Assembly: GCA_021783855.1 (NCBI GenBank)
Contig: JAJXTL010000071.1
Coordinates: forward strand, 1-13,402
Direction: 5' to 3'
Length of the DNA: 13,402 nucleotides
From: Pseudomonadota bacterium
GTDB lineage: Bacteria > Pseudomonadota > Gammaproteobacteria > Burkholderiales > Gallionellaceae
The position numbers were made by a program, and so were the translations under genes. Shown here piece by piece: positions 5,996-12,815 of this stretch (position 1 is the stretch's first letter; each line of letters begins with the position of its first letter). The notes beneath the pieces were generated by a model. The model ran no database searches. It was not told the origin of the DNA and saw only the letters and a program-made list of their open reading frames with translations.

Positions 5996-7963
5996 ATGTC
6001 AGAAACAATAGAAACTCCCCAAAAAATTACCTTCCGCCGTTACAAGGACGGCGATCACAAGGTGCGTAAATGGAGCGAACAAATATTCCAGGCAAGTTTT
6101 ACGCATAAGTGTCCAACTTATATTCAGTCTACGCCCCCTTGTCAGGGAAGCTGTCCGGCGGGCGAAGATATTCGCGGCTACCTTTCTATTGTTCGCGGGA
6201 CAGAAAAACCGCCGGTCGGCAAAGACGGCAAACCTGCCATGCCTTGGCAGGAATATGCATGGCGTCGCTTGACTTCAGCCAATCCATTTCCATCTGTGAT
6301 GGGACGCGTATGCCCGGCACCCTGCGAGACCGGTTGCAATCGCAATGCGTTGGAAGATCACGTGGGTATCAATTCCGTAGAGCATTTTCTGGGTGAATAT
6401 GCAATCGCCAACAACCTGGGCTTCAGCACGGATGCTGTGCCTACCGGTAAAAAAGTTGCCGTGATCGGCGGCGGACCTGCCAGTTTGTCCTGCGCCTATC
6501 AGCTGACCCTGAAGGGTCATGAAGTCACCGTGTTTGACGATCATGAACATCTGGGCGGTATGATGCGTTACGGCATTCCGGGTTTCCGTACGCCGCGTGA
6601 AGTGCTCGACGCCGAAATCAAGCGCATCATAGACCTGGGTGTGAAAACCAGAATGAACTGCCGTGTGGGCACCGACATCACACTGGAGCAGTTGCGCAGT
6701 GACTTCGATGCCGTTTTTCTGGGTATGGGCGCACAAGCCGGACGTGCATTGCCGCTCGAAGACAGCGCAGCACCTAACGTAGTGACAGCGACAGCCTTCC
6801 TCAAGGCGTTTAACGATGGTCGTCTGCAACATGTAGGCAAACGCGTGGTGGTGGTGGGTGGTGGTGATACATCGATCGACGTTGCGACCGTCGCACGTCG
6901 TCTGGGTCACCTGGAAGAATCCAAGCCTACCGATTTTGAACAGGCTATTTCGGGTCAGATGGCGCACGATGTGGCGGAAATTTCGGTCAAGCAGGGTGCC
7001 GAAGTGACGCTTACCTCGATATTCAATATCGACAAGATGCAAGCCAACAAGCATGAAATCGAACAGGCGCTTGCCGAAGGTATTGCAATTCTTGGCAGCC
7101 TGGTGCCTATCGGCATTGTGCGTGGTGCAGATGGGCGTGCTACGGCGTTGCGCGTGTGTCAGTGTGAAGCCAAAATGATCGGCAACAGGCTGGAAGTCAA
7201 GCATATCGAAGGTACAGAGCGCAATATCGACGCTGACCTGATCGTATCAGCCATTGGTCAGGCGGTGGATTTTACCGGACTTGAAGAATTCAACAACGGT
7301 AAAGGTGCGGTTTCCACGGATCGCAACTATCTGGTTGCCGGTCAAAAAGGCGTGTTCGCCGGTGGCGACATCATCAAGCCGCATCTGCTGACCACGGCTA
7401 TCGGTCACGGTTCCATCGCTGCCGATGGCATCGATAATTACCTCAATGGCATGGATCTGGAAAAACGCCCTAAGATCGACGCACACCAGTTCGATCTGAT
7501 GCGCAAGATGATGGAGAAGGGGCTGGAAGTCAAGGAAACGCATGAGCCTTTGCGCGGGACCGATCACTCCAATGTGGCCATCCATAACTTTGATGACCGT
7601 TCAGACCGCTATATCATTCCGCACGATAAGCTGTTCATGGGGCATTTTTCGATTGTCTCCCGCAATAAACGCAATATTATTACGCTGGATGCGCAGTCTG
7701 CACTGGGTAACTTTGAAGACAGGCTGGGTGTGCTCACGCAGGAAAATGCAGTCGCTGAAGCCAAGCGTTGCATGAGCTGCGGTATGTGTTTTGAATGCGA
7801 CAATTGCGTGGTGTATTGCCCGCAAACTGCCGTGTTCCGTGTGCCCAAGGCAAAAGCCACGCTGGGCCGCTATGTAGACACCGATTACAACAAGTGTATC
7901 GGCTGCCACATTTGCGCGGATGTGTGTCCGACAGGGTACATTCAAATGGGTCTGGGTGAGTAA
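5996..7963 (+). CDS. dsrL: Iron-sulfur flavoprotein DsrL, NAD(P)H:acceptor oxidoreductase
   Basis: Cytoplasmic flavoprotein, known in Allochromatium to be essential for sulfur oxidation and to link DsrAB with pyridine nucleotides. It has 655 residues, matching the family. Domains in order: an N-terminal GltD-like cluster domain (Cys39, 49, 53 and CPAPCETGC with Cys106, 110, 114); an FAD Rossmann motif VIGGGPASLS near 157-165; a second nucleotide-binding motif VVVVGGGDTSID near 284-295; the FAD-closing GVFAGGDII at 452-460; a DsrL-specific linker; and a C-terminal ferredoxin domain with ten cysteines (Cys592, 595, 598, 601, 604, 608 and 634, 637, 640, 644). The fused ferredoxin domain separates DsrL from plain glutamate synthase small subunits. 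Placement between dsrK and dsrJ is the canonical sulfur-oxidiser position. Direction of electron flow is inferred from family work. Confidence 0.96.
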   Translation: MSETIETPQKITFRRYKDGDHKVRKWSEQIFQASFTHKCPTYIQSTPPCQGSCPAGEDIRGYLSIVRGTEKPPVGKDGKPAMPWQEYAWRRLTSANPFPSVMGRVCPAPCETGCNRNALEDHVGINSVEHFLGEYAIANNLGFSTDAVPTGKKVAVIGGGPASLSCAYQLTLKGHEVTVFDDHEHLGGMMRYGIPGFRTPREVLDAEIKRIIDLGVKTRMNCRVGTDITLEQLRSDFDAVFLGMGAQAGRALPLEDSAAPNVVTATAFLKAFNDGRLQHVGKRVVVVGGGDTSIDVATVARRLGHLEESKPTDFEQAISGQMAHDVAEISVKQGAEVTLTSIFNIDKMQANKHEIEQALAEGIAILGSLVPIGIVRGADGRATALRVCQCEAKMIGNRLEVKHIEGTERNIDADLIVSAIGQAVDFTGLEEFNNGKGAVSTDRNYLVAGQKGVFAGGDIIKPHLLTTAIGHGSIAADGIDNYLNGMDLEKRPKIDAHQFDLMRKMMEKGLEVKETHEPLRGTDHSNVAIHNFDDRSDRYIIPHDKLFMGHFSIVSRNKRNIITLDAQSALGNFEDRLGVLTQENAVAEAKRCMSCGMCFECDNCVVYCPQTAVFRVPKAKATLGRYVDTDYNKCIGCHICADVCPTGYIQMGLGE

Positions 7964-7969
7964 CGCTGT

Positions 7970-8491
7970 ATGAACCTGATGAGCGATCAATCTGCGGTGC
8001 TGGGTACCACTGGTCTGTCGAACTTTTTTCATAAAGAGGTCAGACAGGTTGCCGACTCACCGATCAACCGGCTGCAAATGATCGTTCGCGGTTATCTGCG
8101 GCTGGATATCAGGGTGCTGATTCGCGGAGCGCTTGTATTGGCTGTTTTCTGCATGTGCATCCCGGCTGTCTGGGCTGCGCAGGACACTCCTTACAAGTTG
8201 GACATCGGTCGTGGTGGGCAGTGCGTGAGGGATCCTGTGTGGATGCGCAAGAATCACATGCATCTGCTGATACACCAGCGCGATGAGGTTGTGCATAAGG
8301 GTATACGCGATGACAAGATCAGCCTTAAAAACTGCATCGAATGTCATGCCAGCACCAAGGATGACAGTGTGATTGCGCGGGAAGACAGTTTCTGTGTCGC
8401 GTGTCATCGCTATGAAGCAGTCAAGATCGATTGTTTCGAATGCCATTCCGGTACGCGCAAGAGTGCCTGGTTGCAAAGGAATGCAAAATGA
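7970..8491 (+). CDS. dsrJ: Triheme cytochrome c DsrJ
   Basis: Periplasm-facing triheme c-type cytochrome of DsrMKJOP, 173 residues. Three CxxCH heme-binding motifs are present: CIECH (122-126), CVACH (142-146) and CFECH (155-159). GGQCVRDPVWMRKNHM places Cys85 where the unusual distal Cys ligand of the His/Cys heme sits in Allochromatium DsrJ (Cys46). A hydrophobic segment at about 49-69, followed by AVWAAQ, is the signal/anchor sequence. About 45 polar residues precede it, which is long for a signal peptide. Either this is a cytoplasmic extension or the true start is further in (ATG at 7979, or ATG at 8078 just before the basic stretch). None of these starts has a strong ribosome binding site; 7970 is kept because it follows the dsrL stop by 6 bases. 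The end overlaps dsrO as ATGA. Confidence 0.93.
   Translation: MNLMSDQSAVLGTTGLSNFFHKEVRQVADSPINRLQMIVRGYLRLDIRVLIRGALVLAVFCMCIPAVWAAQDTPYKLDIGRGGQCVRDPVWMRKNHMHLLIHQRDEVVHKGIRDDKISLKNCIECHASTKDDSVIAREDSFCVACHRYEAVKIDCFECHSGTRKSAWLQRNAK
8475..8480 (+). promoter_or_regulatory. Ribosome binding site fixing the dsrO start
   Basis: AAAGGA within the end of dsrJ lies 7 bases before the ATG at 8488. This is the start that places a twin-arginine signal at the protein N-terminus. Confidence 0.65.
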
Positions 8492-9204
8492 ATGACATCC
8501 ATAATCAGCGCAGAAGTTTTTTAAAGACTTCATTAGGCGTTGCAGCAGTTACCATCGCACCGGGCTTGTTGCTGTTTGATGTTGCCCATGGCAAGTCAGA
8601 AGCCGTCTCCAGCAAAGTTCGTTGGGGAATGCTGATCGATACCGCGAACTGTGCGGACGGTTGCCATGAATGCGTGACTGCATGCAACAAGGAAAACGGG
8701 CTGTCAGGCGGATTGGCGCCTACCGATTCGCAATGGATCAGAAAAATCGAGATCAAGGATGTCAGCGCGGGACGCAGTTTTGCGCTGCCCATGATGTGCC
8801 AGCATTGCGAAGAACCACCTTGCGTGGATGTATGTCCCACGGGCGCTTCTTTCAAGCGTGCGGACGGCATCGTGCTGGTTGACAAGCATCGCTGCATCGG
8901 CTGCCGTTATTGCATGATGGCCTGTCCGTACAAGGCGCGTTCCTTCGTACATGAACCGTTGCACAATCAGAATCCCGATGTGCCGCGCGGCAAGGGTACG
9001 GTGGAGAGTTGTACCCTGTGCGTGCATCGCATCGATGCAGGCAAACAGCCCGCTTGCGCCGAAGCTTGCCCGAATAAATCCATTTTATTCGGCGATCTGA
9101 ATGACCAGAACAGTGAAATCGCCAAGAAACTACGCACCGTCGCTTCTGTACAGGTGCGCTCCGATTTGGGACTAAATCCCGGCATCCATTACCAAGGAAT
9201 ATGA
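8488..9204 (+). CDS. dsrO: Periplasmic iron-sulfur protein DsrO with Tat signal
   Basis: Electron-transfer subunit of DsrMKJOP with 238 residues, sitting between DsrJ and the membrane protein DsrP. The N-terminus QRRSFLK (7-13) plus a hydrophobic stretch is a twin-arginine export signal, so the protein is folded with its clusters and exported. Sixteen cysteines form four ferredoxin-like groups: Cys55/59/62/66, Cys104/107/112/116, Cys136/139/142/146 and Cys175/178/190/194. These are the ligands of four [4Fe-4S] clusters as in NrfC/DmsB-type proteins. The start at 8488 overlaps the dsrJ stop (ATGA) and has AAAGGA upstream; the upstream in-frame extension to 8431 would bury the Tat motif and is rejected. 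The end overlaps the start region of dsrP. The next gene encodes the NrfD-type partner expected for this protein type. Confidence 0.96.
   Translation: MNDIHNQRRSFLKTSLGVAAVTIAPGLLLFDVAHGKSEAVSSKVRWGMLIDTANCADGCHECVTACNKENGLSGGLAPTDSQWIRKIEIKDVSAGRSFALPMMCQHCEEPPCVDVCPTGASFKRADGIVLVDKHRCIGCRYCMMACPYKARSFVHEPLHNQNPDVPRGKGTVESCTLCVHRIDAGKQPACAEACPNKSILFGDLNDQNSEIAKKLRTVASVQVRSDLGLNPGIHYQGI
9194..9198 (+). promoter_or_regulatory. Ribosome binding site deciding the dsrP start
   Basis: AAGGA stands only 2 bases from the ATG at 9201 but 8 bases from the in-frame ATG at 9207. The spacing favours 9207 as the main initiation codon. Confidence 0.6.
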
Positions 9205-9206
9205 GC

Positions 9207-10403
9207 ATGTCGACGTCGTTGAACAATAAATATGCCGCGTTGCAATTCAAGAATCGCCTGTATTACCTGCTGCTGGCCGCAGGCGGACTGGTGCTTCTGG
9301 CTGCCCTGTATTCCGTGCATATGATGGAAAGTCACGGGCATATTATTACCGGCATGAACAACCAGATTGTATGGGGGGTGCCGCATGTATTCGCGATTTT
9401 TTTGATCGTGGCCGCATCGGGCGTACTGAATGTCGCATCTATCGGTTCGGTGTTCGGTAAAGCCATTTACAAGGCGCGCGCGCCTTTGGCCAGTCTGCTG
9501 TCCATCGCCATGCTGGCGGGAGGGTTGGCTGTGTTGATGCTCGACCTGGGCCGCCCCGATCGTTTCATGCTTCCCGTCTTCAACTTCAATGTGACTTCTG
9601 TTTTTGCGTGGAACGTGGTGCTTTATTCCGGTTTGTTCGGGCTGGTGGTCGCGTATCTGTGGACCATGATGGAAAAGCGCATGAATGTATGGACGAAAAC
9701 AGTCGGACTGGCGGTGTTTGCCTGGCGTTTTATTCTCACCACCGGCACCGGTCTGATCTTCGCTTTTCTCACTGCTCGTCAGGCTTATGGCTCTGCCATC
9801 TTGCCGCCGATGTTCATCGTACTTTCCTTCTCCTGGGGTATGGCCGTGTTCCATATGGTACAGACTGTAATGTATGCATGGAATGATAAGGTGCTTGATC
9901 CTGCGATCATGGAACGCAAGAAGCATCTGCTCGGCGTGTTCGTGCTCGCATCGCTGTACATGGTGGCCGTTTATCATATGACCAACCTGTATTTTGCACA
10001 TAAAACAGGTTTCGAGCATTTTATCCTGAAGGATGGCGGCGTCTACCCGACCCTGTTCTGGTGGGGTTATGTGGTATTGGGCAATATCGTACCGTTGATT
10101 CTGATCTATCTGCCGGGTCTCAGAAGTAAGATCAGCGCACTGGCGGCTTCACTTACTGTCGTGCTGGGCGGATTTGCATTTCTGTATGTGTTCATCATCG
10201 GCGGGCAAGCTTATCCGCTTGATATTTTCCCCGGCTTCCAGGTCAGCAGCACCTTCGGCGATGGTCAGATTGCAAGTTACACTCCTTCCGTTTATGAAAT
10301 CCTGTTGGGCCTCGGCGGCCTTGCCGTTGCCTTCATCATCACAACGGTCAGCGTGCGAATATTGAATTTTCTGCCTTATGACAAGCCGTACATTGCCGAT
10401 TGA
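9207..10403 (+). CDS. dsrP: NrfD/PsrC-type integral membrane subunit DsrP
   Basis: Polytopic quinone-interacting membrane subunit of DsrMKJOP, NrfD/PsrC family, 398 residues from ATG 9207 (400 if the ATG at 9201, which overlaps the dsrO stop, is used). About ten hydrophobic segments can be counted. Family marks are GVPHVFAIFLIVAASG near the second helix, where these proteins face the quinone site, and LDLGRPDR after the third. In the complex it is thought to pass electrons between the membrane quinones and DsrO. The family has no obligate heme; some DsrP proteins have been discussed as binding b-type heme, which cannot be judged from sequence here. The following 18 bases before dsrN contain no terminator. 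Confidence 0.95.
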   Translation: MSTSLNNKYAALQFKNRLYYLLLAAGGLVLLAALYSVHMMESHGHIITGMNNQIVWGVPHVFAIFLIVAASGVLNVASIGSVFGKAIYKARAPLASLLSIAMLAGGLAVLMLDLGRPDRFMLPVFNFNVTSVFAWNVVLYSGLFGLVVAYLWTMMEKRMNVWTKTVGLAVFAWRFILTTGTGLIFAFLTARQAYGSAILPPMFIVLSFSWGMAVFHMVQTVMYAWNDKVLDPAIMERKKHLLGVFVLASLYMVAVYHMTNLYFAHKTGFEHFILKDGGVYPTLFWWGYVVLGNIVPLILIYLPGLRSKISALAASLTVVLGGFAFLYVFIIGGQAYPLDIFPGFQVSSTFGDGQIASYTPSVYEILLGLGGLAVAFIITTVSVRILNFLPYDKPYIAD

Positions 10404-10421
10404 TCCTGTCACCTGGCTGCC

Positions 10422-11828
10422 ATGAACCGCTTATTGATTTCGGCAGCACACAAGTCATCGGGTAAAACCATGGTCAGCATCGGTTTGTGCGCTGCCTTAA
10501 AAGCGCGCGGACATGTCGTGCAGCCCTACAAAAAGGGGCCGGATTATATCGATCCGATGTGGTTGTCGCAGGCGGCTGACCGTCCCTGTCGAAATCTTGA
10601 CCTGTATTTGATGGAACGCTGCGACATCATCGCCACTTTTTCTCGCCACAGCGCAGAAGTTAATCTGGTGGAAGGCAACAAGGGACTGTACGACGGTCTG
10701 GCGCTCGATGGCAGCAACAGCAACGCGGCGCTGGCCAAGATGCTCGATCTTCCGGTATTTCTGGTGATCGATGCGCGCGGCATGACGCGCGGCATTGCGC
10801 CGCTGATTCTGGGCTATCAGGCGTTCGATCGCGACATCAATATTGCCGGTGTGATACTCAACAATCTGGGTGGCAATCGCCACGAAGCCAAATTGCGTGC
10901 GGTCATCGAGCACTACACCGATGTGCCGGTGATCGGTGCGATCCATCACGACGAACGGCTCAGCATCGTCGAGCGTCACCTGGGTTTGATGCCCAGCAAT
11001 GAATCCCATGTCGCGACGGCCAAGATCAAGCAGATAGGCGAGGCCATCGCTGAACAGGTCGATCTGGACAAACTGCTGACTTTGTCGAAAAAAGAACCGC
11101 TGGATACGCCCGGCAAGGCCGAGATCATCGCCCTGCCCGGCAGGGATAAAGTGCGCATTGCCATCGCCCGCGACCGGGCTTTCGGTTTCTATTATGCCGA
11201 CGATCTCGATGCTTTGACTGAAGCGGGTGCGGAACTGGTGCCGTTCGACGCCCTGCGCGATGCGACTTTGCCGGATGTCGATGCCTTGTATATCGGCGGA
11301 GGGTTTCCGGAGACTTGTGCGGCAGAACTGGAAGCCAACGACACCTTGCGTATGCAGATCAAACAGATGATTGAAAACGGTATGCCGACTTATGCCGAAT
11401 GCGGCGGACTGATGTATCTGTCACGCAGCATCGATTATCAGGGACGATACTACAAAATGGTGGGCGCGATTCCGGGCGATGTGCAGATGCACGACAAGCC
11501 TGTCGGTCGCGGTTATGTGCATTTAAAAGAAGCCGAGTCGCATCCGTGGCCGCGCCCAAACGGGCCTTCGATGCAAATCAGGGCGCACGAGTTTCATTAT
11601 TCCAGTCTGGAAAATTTGCCTACGGATACACGCTACGCTTACCATGTCGAGCGCGGTTATGGTATAGACGGGGAGCGTGACGGGCTGGTGCTGCACAATA
11701 TGCTTGCATCTTATACTCATCTGCGCACCATAGGCAGCTGCTATTGGGCAGCGCGCTTTGTGGCTTTTATTCGGCGCGTAAAGCAACAATCCAATACAGG
11801 CAATCATTTAACCATCGGAAAAATATGA
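10422..11828 (+). CDS. dsrN: DsrN, CbiA/CobB-like siroheme amidating enzyme
   Basis: Glutamine-dependent amidotransferase related to cobyrinic acid a,c-diamide synthase, proposed to convert siroheme to the siro(heme)amide used by DsrAB. It has 468 residues. The N-terminal ATPase domain shows a P-loop variant SAAHKSSGKT (7-16), KKGPDYIDP (37-45) and VEGNKGLYDG (83-92). The C-terminal class I glutamine amidotransferase domain shows IGGGFPE, the nucleophile in AECGGLMYL (Cys327) and the likely catalytic His433 in ASYTHLR; EFHYS near 390-394 is a CobB/CbiA hallmark. No cobalamin genes are nearby, while siroheme synthesis begins 1 kb downstream, so a sulfite-reductase cofactor role is favoured over vitamin B12. 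The start has no clear ribosome binding site, suggesting coupling to dsrP. The stop overlaps the next ATG (ATGA). Confidence 0.94.
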   Translation: MNRLLISAAHKSSGKTMVSIGLCAALKARGHVVQPYKKGPDYIDPMWLSQAADRPCRNLDLYLMERCDIIATFSRHSAEVNLVEGNKGLYDGLALDGSNSNAALAKMLDLPVFLVIDARGMTRGIAPLILGYQAFDRDINIAGVILNNLGGNRHEAKLRAVIEHYTDVPVIGAIHHDERLSIVERHLGLMPSNESHVATAKIKQIGEAIAEQVDLDKLLTLSKKEPLDTPGKAEIIALPGRDKVRIAIARDRAFGFYYADDLDALTEAGAELVPFDALRDATLPDVDALYIGGGFPETCAAELEANDTLRMQIKQMIENGMPTYAECGGLMYLSRSIDYQGRYYKMVGAIPGDVQMHDKPVGRGYVHLKEAESHPWPRPNGPSMQIRAHEFHYSSLENLPTDTRYAYHVERGYGIDGERDGLVLHNMLASYTHLRTIGSCYWAARFVAFIRRVKQQSNTGNHLTIGKI

Positions 11829-12814
11829 CACATCCATTTGCGCAATATATACAATTTCTGGGTAAGGGGCGCCGCGGCGCGCGCGATATGACGCAACAGG
11901 AAGCCGGGCAAGCTATGGCGATGATGCTCAAGGGTCAGGCTGAACCCGCTCAGATCGGCGCTTTTTTGATGCTGATGCGAGTCAAGGAAGAAACGGTGGC
12001 TGAAATGGCAGGCTTTGCCGAGGCATCGCGCCAGAGTATCCGTGTGCCGGAGGATTTTCCCGTGGTTGATCTGGACTGGGCGGCCTATGCGGGCAAGCGC
12101 CGTCAACTGCCCTGGTTCGTTTTGTCAGCCTTGTTGCTGGCAAGTAACGGCATCAAGGTGTTGATGCATGGTATGGAAGTGAAATCAGCAGAGCGTGTTA
12201 ACACAACCGATGCGCTTGCCGCGTTAGGCGTGGCAAACTGCCGCTCGTTCGAGCAGGCTGCACAGCAATTGGAACAGCGCAACTTTGCGTTCATCCTGCT
12301 CGGTGCGATGAATCCTGTGTTGCAGCAGTATATTGATCTTAAAGAAACGCTTGGGTTGCGTTCTCCGGTGCATTCGGTTGTGCGCATGTTAAATCCTGCA
12401 CGCGCGGCAGCCTCCATCATGGGGATATTTCACCCGGGCTATGATGAGACTCATCAGGGCGCGGCACAGTTGTTGGGGGATACTTCACTTGCCGTATTCA
12501 AGGGCGAGGGCGGTGAGGCGGAACGTAATCCCGATGCCGACTGCAAGGTGAGGCTCCTGCTGCAAGGCGAAATGGTGACTGAAGTATGGCCGGCCTTGTT
12601 CAATTCGCGTCACATGAAGGATGAAACGATGGATGTTTCACGTCTGGGCCGACTGTGGCGAGGCGATATTGAGGACGAATACGGACAGGCTGCCGTGCAT
12701 GCTACCGCTGCCATTGCATTGCGTGCGATGGGAAGAGTGACGGACATGGATGATGCACAGCGCATGGCAGCAGCGATGTGGCAGGCACGCGCCCGCGATT
12801 ATCTGGGAAGCTGA
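11825..12814 (+). CDS. TrpD2/YbiB-like glycosyl transferase family protein
   Basis: 329-residue protein resembling anthranilate phosphoribosyltransferase (TrpD) in fold but of the TrpD2/YbiB branch. The N-terminal helical domain (about 4-70, with MTQQEAGQAMAMML and QIGAFLMLMRVKEET) is followed by a phosphorylase-like domain with LDWAAYAGKRRQLPW, KVLMHGME (111-118) and VFKGEGGEAERNPDA (224-238). The glycine-rich GTGGD phosphoribosyl-diphosphate motif and the KHGN motif of true TrpD are not seen, so it is unlikely to make tryptophan. YbiB of E. coli is reported to bind nucleic acids non-specifically. Relatives next to nitrite/nitrate assimilation and cysG genes are commonly labelled 'glycosyl transferase family protein'. 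It begins at the ATG overlapping the dsrN stop; an upstream extension to 11744 lies wholly within dsrN. Role unknown; a link with siroheme supply is inferred from position. Confidence 0.88.
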   Translation: MTHPFAQYIQFLGKGRRGARDMTQQEAGQAMAMMLKGQAEPAQIGAFLMLMRVKEETVAEMAGFAEASRQSIRVPEDFPVVDLDWAAYAGKRRQLPWFVLSALLLASNGIKVLMHGMEVKSAERVNTTDALAALGVANCRSFEQAAQQLEQRNFAFILLGAMNPVLQQYIDLKETLGLRSPVHSVVRMLNPARAAASIMGIFHPGYDETHQGAAQLLGDTSLAVFKGEGGEAERNPDADCKVRLLLQGEMVTEVWPALFNSRHMKDETMDVSRLGRLWRGDIEDEYGQAAVHATAAIALRAMGRVTDMDDAQRMAAAMWQARARDYLGS

Positions 12815-12815
12815 T

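Noticed and set aside
6275..7204. 309-residue open frame on the minus strand
   Set aside because: Wholly antisense to the conserved nucleotide-binding domains of dsrL; composition rich in His, Thr and Arg with no recognisable family.
8431..8487. Upstream in-frame extension of dsrO
   Set aside because: It would place 19 residues before the twin-arginine signal and overlaps the third heme motif of dsrJ.
9189..10019. 276-residue open frame on the minus strand
   Set aside because: Antisense to dsrP; strongly hydrophilic because it mirrors hydrophobic codons; no motif.
11744..11824. Upstream in-frame extension of the TrpD2-like gene
   Set aside because: Lies inside dsrN coding sequence; family similarity begins at the ATG overlapping the dsrN stop.
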